From Medicago truncatula (Eukaryota; Streptophyta; Magnoliopsida; Fabales; Fabaceae), in the NCBI RefSeq assembly GCF_003473485.1, contig NC_053043.1, positions 2,800,001 to 2,864,000 of the forward strand: a stretch of 64,000 nt of DNA. The letters run 5' to 3'. This document shows positions 56,701-64,000 of the stretch, piece after piece (positions within the stretch are counted from its first letter, which is position 1; the number at the start of each line of letters is the position of its first letter). A program made the position numbers and the translations under genes. Under the pieces are notes generated by a model that saw only the letters and a list, made by a program, of their open reading frames with translations, ran no database searches and was not told where the DNA came from.

Positions 56701-59225
56701 TGAGTAGAATGTCCATAGTTATTGCTGTTGATAACTGGAATGCTTTGGTGCATATATAGACCTTGTTTGTTCAATTCTATTATTTATGTTCTTAATAATT
56801 ATAATGGAGCTATCCATGAACCAAAAAAACCATTGCTAAAAGTATATTATTTTGGAACTTACTCTGGCAGGTTGAAATTAACATTAGACAGCATTTTACT
56901 GGCTCTCTTAAATATCAACCTCGGAAAAATGATTGGCATGAGACACTGAAACTGAATGGATGGTTATCTTCCCAACTATTCAAAGAACAGTTTCCAGCTC
57001 ATTTTGCTGAAGTTATTGGTGCTCTTCCACTTCAAGAATACATGAATCCGAGGTTCGGTCTTCTGAATTTAGCTGCAAATATTCCAGAGGGGAGAGCAAT
57101 ACATGATAAAGGCCCATATGTGCACATTTCTTATGGCTGTGCTGACGACAAAGCTTATTCCGTGCTAAATCTCTCTTATGACTCATATGATGTGGTACAT
57201 TCACTTTCTATGTTGTATTTTATTTCTTGAATATATCTGCTTTGGAATACAAATTTCCTAAACCTTAATTTTTTTTACTTGGTTGAAACTTTGAATTGAA
57301 TAGTGATTTCAAATATAACAGAATACACTTCTTCTGATATTTGCTTTGTGTACCGAATTCCCATGATCATATTTTACGCATTTATCTTGTGATAACTCGG
57401 TATCTCATCTTTTGGAATAAAAAGCATCCTCTTGGAATGCTTCTTACTCAGGATAAATGCGTAAACCCTGTTCCTTGTACATATTTTTGGCAAGCTCTGT
57501 GAAAAAACATCCGAAGCTTCCTTATTATAACTTATGAGGCCCGCTGCATCTTATATTCTTATCATTGTTCAAAACATTTGTTTTTGGTCTTCATAGCCAT
57601 GTGGTTTAGAGTTACAGTGAAAAGTGATCAACCGTGTCAAAAGCTTGATATTTCAACTGAAACTTAGTTGCACAACAAATTATATGTGCAATAAAAACTT
57701 AATTGTTTTGTCTCTTTTTGTCAAACTGGCGTGTACTATTATTCAATGGTTGAATCATTGCAACAGCTTCCTGTCAAATAGTACTCCATGCCTCCATTGT
57801 ACTTCGTCAGATAATTTTATGCAGATAACAAATGTCATTTACTATGTATGATTTGTGATTCCAGGTTAATATTATGGTTTATACCACAGATGTTCCTGTC
57901 TCTACAGAACATCTTACTAAAATAACTAAGTTATTGAAGAAGCACAGAACTCTGTGTCAAAGGGGGTCACCGAAGATTACTACTGAAAACGCAGAAGACG
58001 CGGAACAAAAGGAACCAGAGAGTATTGTAAACGAAGGAACCGACTTTTACAGGAGAGTCAATAGAACATCTTACATCTCTACTGAAGTGAAAGCAATAGC
58101 TAGTCAAAGTTTAGAGAACAATACTTCCAGCAATGGAGAATGTGGTTCTGGTTCTGATGCTGAAAAAACAGAAAGCTCTTTACCCTTCCACAAGACAGAT
58201 CAAAGCACTGAAATGTATTCTGTTGCTCAGTGGGATGTCTTCCGGAGACAGGATGTACCGAAGCTTTTAGAATACGTCAAAAGACACAGGGATGAATTTT
58301 GTGATACCAATGAATATGACAGCAATAAGGCAAGTTATAAATTATTAAAGAAGACAATTCCTTAACATGATCTTGTTTGAGTTTATAAATAATTGATTTT
58401 ATATCTCTTATGTAGATAGTTCACCCAATTCTAGATCAGAGAATCTTTCTAGACAATACTCACAAAATGAGACTGAAGGAGGAATTCGGTAAGTATATCC
58501 ACAATAACCCATGTGTTTGTATCACCTATCATATTCCTACAATATAAATAGATTGACTCACCTTTCATTGTTTCCAGAAATTGAACCATGGACGTTTGAG
58601 CAAAATGTTGGAGAAGCTATCATCATTCCTGCTGGATGTCCATACCAGATTAGGAATTCTAAGGTCTCAACTAACTTTAGTATTTAACATTTTCCCACCT
58701 GATCTGTCTCTTCTAGTCAATTAAGACAGCAAAATATTCCAACTGTTCTTGAATATACACTTCGAAATTATAGACTTCTGGTCAATTTAGACAGAAAAAT
58801 ATTATCTCAATTTGATTTAGATAACACATAACTTCATATTAAGTTTTAAATTGAATGGATATATGACAAGTAATTCATTCTTGACCTGCAGTATTGTGTT
58901 CAAGTGGTATTGGAATTTATGTCTTCTGAGAGTGTTGCTGAGTGTATCCAATTGACTGATGAGATCCATCTGCTTCCAGAAAACCACAAAGCAAAAGTAG
59001 ACAAGATTGAGGTGAACTGCATAATAATGTTTTTATTATTATTATTTTCCAATTCCTGCATTCTTCTATGAAATACAGGCATGAATTGACATGACTCTTT
59101 TACTTCTTTCGTGCACATGAAAACAGGTGAAGAAAATGGCTCTTCATAGCATGGATATGGCGATAAAAGAAATACGCGAGCTCACTTCCAATCCAAAACA
59201 TGATTTAGCTAAAATAGATTCTTAG
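53783..59225 (+). CDS. WRC-RING-JmjC protein, JMJ25/KDM3-like, with altered iron ligands (twelve exons)
   Basis: Exons 53783-54373, 54466-54584, 55296-55401, 55497-55629, 55715-55778, 55871-56600, 56871-57194, 57865-58329, 58416-58488, 58578-58663, 58892-59011 and 59127-59225 join in frame to 969 aa. A WRC domain ([16 protein letters not shown], residues about 16-45) is followed by lysine-rich nuclear-signal-like stretches, a RING-like finger (CHWCQSS ... [13 protein letters not shown], about 204-262), a second Cys cluster and a C-terminal JmjC domain. Relatives remove H3K9 methyl groups. Here the HxD motif (LHCDMSDAVN) reads [10 protein letters not shown], with Ser683 for His, and the distal His (GCPHQ) is Tyr891 (GCPYQ). 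Demethylase activity is therefore doubtful, as reported for JMJ24. The intron after exon 8 is GC-AG. Confidence 0.9.
54836..55135. repeat. minisatellite in JmjC intron 2
   Basis: Three related units contain AATTATTATCTGTGTC(G/C), CCTGTGTCTGTGTCCTGCTT and TATATTTATTCATTATACTT (near 54903, 55008 and 55068), preceded by a GTGTCC...GGACAC inverted word (54831-54866). Confidence 0.75.
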
Positions 59226-60413
59226 ATACCTCCAGAACATGTATTCCTTTTTTTTTTTTTTTTTTTATAGAATTATTATCAAAACTCGTAAAGATCTAGC
59301 AAGGTACTTCAATTGATTTTTTTACTGTAGATACTTCAATTGGTTACTTTCAGATTCTATTCTTTTTTTTTTGCGGTGACATTTATGCCTTACCTAAATC
59401 TGAAATAAATAAATAATTTCATGGTCTATATATCTGTCTCTTGCTGGAAATGGGAATGCAGCTACAGGTGTTAAATGACCCTGAAGTAGACTATGTTATC
59501 CATTTACGTTTAACTATATTGTGTTAGCTCTTTGAGGCTTGAGCTACAGCTAAAATGACGTGTAATTGATAATGCAACTATAAGATTTAATAACATCTGC
59601 TGCAAATGTTGTAGAGGATCCATTTTAGCTTTTAAACCCTCTCTCCATCACTTCTAGCGTGCTTTAGAAGGGCTTATAGCTTGCGTGAAGCATTATTTTA
59701 CTGATACCGATGCTTTATCAACAATAACAAAAGATTCGTTTGATGATCCCACTTATTGGAATAAGGTTTAACCGAGGCAGAACGTTGAACATTGTTAGTG
59801 TTTTAATCAGCACAAGATTTGCTTCCAGTTCCAACATGTTTTAAACAAGGATTGGAATATTGTTGGAGATACCAATGCTTGTTTCAGTTCCAGCATATTT
59901 GCTTTCAGTTTTAACTTTACCTCTTTTTTTTCCTTGGCTTAAACTTTTTTGTTGCACCAATGCATATAGATTATGAATGGTATTTTTAGTAAGTATATAT
60001 GTATGTGACCTTCAAATTTTAACAAACCATATGACATCAAAAATATAGAGAATATAATATAAGTTTTTTTTTGCATGACACCAACAATAATATAGCAGTT
60101 TTATAGGCAAATTCCCAATACCTTTCTTGGTTCATCGTGGAGCTACAACTACAAAGTAGGGGATAAAGGAGGGAGAGAACTAGTCGCTGCTTTATTCTTT
60201 CTACATCTATTTTACTCGTAAACTGTGATTCTCATAAAATTTCTGTTGGAAATTAAACAAATACAGGGATAGATTTTTCAAAGAATATTTAAAAAAAAAA
60301 CAAAGAAACGGCAGTCTTGAGGGAGCCCTTAGGACACTGAGATGTTTTGGGGGTTATGTTGTCAAAATTGTTTCTCAAGAGCCTTAACAACGAATAAAAA
60401 AAACCTCCTCTAA
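59226..60413. other. intergenic between converging JmjC and ABC1K genes
   Basis: 3' UTR-like and AT-rich sequence; no supported coding region. Confidence 0.55.
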
Positions 60414-63400
60414 TCAAGGAGCCATGAGTCCATCAATTGTGTAAGAAAGGTCCTTTGCCCAATCAGCTCTAAGCAGCAAAGTCTGCAGCGTCTGCATCAC
60501 ATCGTACCCAGGATCAAGCTTTCGCTGCCAACCCTACAAATTATAAAGTTACAAATATTAGGTTAGTACAACGGAAAGTTAATCATTGGGAGCATGCAGT
60601 AAGAGACGTTCCAATTTTTCTATGTTGGCACAAATCATTGTTTTAGAGAAGTTCAAAATTTTCTAATTCTAATATGATTTCATCGATCAAGTTTATAGTG
60701 TTTCCCCAGTTTTCAGTCAGCCAATACTTGTAACTGGTAGGTGTGGTCACATGATATTAAGGAACATGGCAAAAAGAAGAAAAATAATTACCTCAAGAAC
60801 CAAGGTCGTCACCATGACAGTACAAACATTACCATCAATATTAACTCTATGACGCCTGACTTTCTCAAGTAATTGCTCCATGCACTCTGCAGGATGAACT
60901 ATGTCACCTTCTGGGGTGCCCCAAAAAGTAAACGCCTCTTCCACTTCCTGTTAGAAAACAAGAGGAAATAATGAATGAAATCGTGCAAGACAATAGTCAA
61001 GGAGTTCATCAAGCAGATGCAAATTCGTCGGAAAAATAAAATGATATTTGACATTCAGTTTCAATAATCTATGCCAATTAGTCCATATATGATTTATTCA
61101 TCATGTGCATATACTGTATTGACAATAGATATCACAAAAAAGACCATAATAAGTTTGCTGAAGGGAATCCAACATTACTTGATTGAATAACAAACAAAAA
61201 AAAAATATTTAAGCAAAATGATATGAATATAAAATAAGAAATAATGGTATGAATATTAAAACCACAGCCATGCACAATAAATCATTTAAATCTACAATTA
61301 GGAAGATCAAACCTATTACAGTAATTCTTCACATATAAATATAGGAATCAGTCCCATCAAACAAAACCATGTGAGACAGATTTATTTGCACATTTATCTG
61401 CGATAAGGCATATAAATCTGTGTTTAAATCTGCGTCAAATATAGGAATCAGTCTGAAGCCTCCAAGGTACCAAACTAACATTTAAACGCAGCAATCACAA
61501 TCAATGTTCGAAAAATCGAGAGTTGACGCAAGATATATAAATCATATATATAAAAAGAGATTGTGGTACAGGTCAAAAAACTAAAGTTCAACTGCGGGTT
61601 GAAGCAGTAAACCCCTTTCACAAAAAAGGAAAAAAAGGAGGAATTGGGCCTGGTTGGCCCAGTTAGAATACCCTAATTATGCTAGTTGTTGACTTGAGAG
61701 GAACACACAAAAAGGTTCAGCGAGGAAACAAGGTGAACAGAGGAACAGAGGGAAGAAGGGTATCGAAATGTAGCATCCACAATCACTGAATTACATTCTG
61801 TAATGAATATGAGCAGTGAGCCTACAGGAAAAAAAAATTGATAATCTAAATTGGAAAAACAAAATTACCTCAATGAAAGCCTTTGGATTAGGACAATTCT
61901 GTTTCTTTGATAAACTGAGTGCGCATTCTGCAGCGGTACGGCCATCCCGGCGGGCAACAGATTTGAAAAATTCCAGTAAATTTACCCTATCACTACCAGA
62001 GAGTTCAGCAGTCATGCCTACGTCTAAGAAAATTACATGAGGCTTTGATCTGAAAAGTCGTTTGCTAGACTTGCCCCGAACAAGGATATTCCCAGGATGC
62101 ATATCTGCATGAATGAAGTTGTCCACCTGAAAGAAAACATTGCATGGTTAAGCTAGAACTTTATGATGATCCAAATTTAAAATTACTGCTTACAAAGGGT
62201 TGATAAACCGTAGATAAAAAAAAAAAAGTTTTAGATTTAGAGGAAAAATATTAGCACTGTAACAAATAACAGATATCTGGGAGAATCCGCTTGAATAAAA
62301 AAAATTCCCATTAGCAGTTGCAACTTAAATTTCACTCTCTAAAATCTGGAAATTGTGTAGTTATGACTTTTAGATATGTTTAACTTGTATTTTCAAGACA
62401 AAATTTCTTTATGTGGATTCCTTAAACGATGCCCTTAGGGCACTTGTTAGCAAGACCCATGTTTATAAAAACCAATTTTTCAGTAAAACTACTCATACTA
62501 AGGTCTTTGTTAATGATCACACACAATGTTTTTAGAACTTCCTATACCCTATTATTTCAGTTGCATACAGAGACCTTTCTAATCCCAATAAAGAGTAACA
62601 GCCAGAGTCTGTTTTAAAAAGGATTTCTGTTGCACTTTTTCTTGACAAAGAAAAGGGAAATTAGAAAACTCTAAAGTAATACACTCTATTTTGTCAAACT
62701 TCCGATTCACACTTGCTTATTAGATAAACAAGTTATTTTGGTATATCTAACATTGATCCCGATCATGCATATGTATCTGTCGTATCTTTCTTTCCAAAAA
62801 ATTGATTCAACAATCCATGTTAGTTAAACAATCTCATATCGCACTTGTCATTTTTCCAAATGGACTAACAATTTCTCTAATATTCTGTCTAATTACTTGA
62901 GATCAATATTCTGACTGTATAATGATAATGTGAGCTTTTGTCAAAAAAAAAAATTACATTGTGAGGCCGTCCTTTATAACACTTCGTCTTTTATATATCA
63001 TAACATATCAACAATGTCCAAAAGGACTCTATCCAAAACCATATGATAGCAATGTTATCAAAATTTGCAAATGAAAGATATTTTACCAGAAGCATCTTCA
63101 AAAGTGCATGAGTCCCGATATGAGCAAGAGCAGATTTAAAATGTTCTTGTCCTTGAAAACCATCAACATAACGTGAGACACTTTCTCCTTTTTCATATGT
63201 TTCTACCAATACAGCAGGGTGCACAAGTGGATAGACAGGCTTAGGGAAAGAAACGTCCTTCCAGCTGCGGAAATTATAAATGAAGCGGTTCAAATGAGCA
63301 GCTTCCCTAGCAAGGTCAACTTGGGACATCATAAAAACTGCAAACTGTTGTACACTCTCATCTAATCTTAACCACTTAAGAGCGGGAATGAACATGGAAA

Positions 63401-64000
63401 TTTTTGCTGCCGTATTGATAATAGCAAAATCCCTTCTGATTGATTCTCCCACACCGGGATGTCTAACCTTCACGGCAACCACCAGCGGTTTTGCTTGTTT
63501 ACCAGGATAACGATATTTTAATGTAGCACGGTGCACTTGGGCAATGCTTCCAGATGCAACAGGAATCTCTTCAAAATTGTCAAAAATTTCGGGAAGTTTT
63601 CGGTTAAATGCTTTTTCAATGGTTTTCTTTGTGTAACTGAAACTATGCTCAGGAGCTTTACTATGAAGTTCAGAAAGCTGAGTGCATAGATCTCGAGGAA
63701 AAAGATCAGGTCGCGTAGCTGCCCACTGACCCCATTTTATGAAAGCAGGACCTGCTTTTTCTAGAGTTCGATGAACAACGCGGAGCCACAGTTTCCTAAA
63801 ATTTGGTCCAAAATAATCTGCAAACGGTCCCATCACAATGGTTGGAGTGAATAATATTGCTAGATATAGAGCCCTCGCTAATAAGACAAAACCTTCAACT
63901 ATCATGAACGTAAATGTAAACATGTAATTATACCCATCTTGTGCACGCATATACAATCCTTCCTGTGGTTGGTAACGTTCTGCATCTCCCCAACTTCGCT
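60414..64000 (-). CDS. ABC1/ADCK (UbiB-like) atypical kinase, 3' part; 5' end beyond the window
   Basis: Minus-strand exons 64000-63087 (open to the right), 62126-61869, 60947-60792 and 60533-60414 join in phase 0; stop TGA at 60416-60414. The protein reads RSWGDAERYQPQEGLYMRAQ, a hydrophobic stretch, the KxGQ motif FIKWGQWAATRPDLFP, the A-rich loop VASGSIAQVHRATL, the lysine motif VAVKVRHPGVG, then VDNFIHADMHPGNILV with catalytic Asp and Asn, the metal motif FLDVGM, and ends DLSYTIDGLMAP. These are the ABC1 kinase hallmarks; the KxGQ and Ala-rich loop are family-specific. Family members act in mitochondria or chloroplasts in coenzyme Q or prenyl-lipid biosynthesis. It looks like the At1g61640/At1g11390 type; subcellular site not visible because the N-terminus is missing. 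Confidence 0.9.

Noticed and set aside
61000-61860. Extra exon in the long ABC1K intron
   Set aside because: The flanking exons join in phase without loss of conserved residues; no coding similarity found in the intron.

Overview
This is plant nuclear DNA. It is AT-rich, has short GT-AG introns, carries plant-only families (PLAC8, CHX, CAR-type C2, WRC-JmjC) and is dense in MITEs. Gene and repeat style suggest a legume, most likely Medicago or a close relative; that is an inference from memory, not a search. Nothing prokaryotic or organellar was seen.

Layout. 0-2 kb: a broken cellulose-synthase-like D (CSLD) fragment split by a palindromic insert, then the 3' exon of a NOSIP/CSU1-type RING protein. 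5-8 kb: a five-exon PLAC8 gene (+). 9.1-10.6 kb: a six-exon D-type cyclin close to CYCD6 (-). 10.6-18.3 kb: a gene-poor repeat island with a TRIM-like fossil, a SINE with target-site duplication, foldback MITEs and LINE RNase H pieces. 18.3-21.5 kb: a three-exon CHX cation/H+ exchanger (+), flanked by a direct repeat. 22.7-44.2 kb: an equilibrative nucleoside transporter (ENT) cluster with two apparently complete nine-exon genes (33.8-36.2 and 41.8-44.2 kb, +), one inverted pseudogene and several exon fragments, some joined head to head. A CAR-type C2 gene (-) lies between the two intact ENT genes. 45-50 kb: LTR-like fossil, a stand-alone RNase H ORF (+), a U2 snRNA gene with an intact promoter (-) and a broken GABA-transporter 3' end. 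53.8-59.2 kb: a twelve-exon WRC-RING-JmjC (JMJ25/KDM3-like) gene (+) whose iron ligands look substituted. 60.4-64 kb: the 3' part of an ABC1/ADCK-type atypical kinase gene (-), running off the window.

The genes do not form a pathway; this is an ordinary eukaryotic gene series. The order NOSIP ... ENT ... ABC1K recalls Arabidopsis At1g61620, At1g61630 and At1g61640, so the window may be an expanded syntenic block in which ENT was amplified and repeats, CHX and others were inserted. I found no clearly new multi-gene system. The best leads are the JmjC protein with altered metal ligands, the rearranged ENT cluster, the single-domain RNase H ORF and several foldback repeats.
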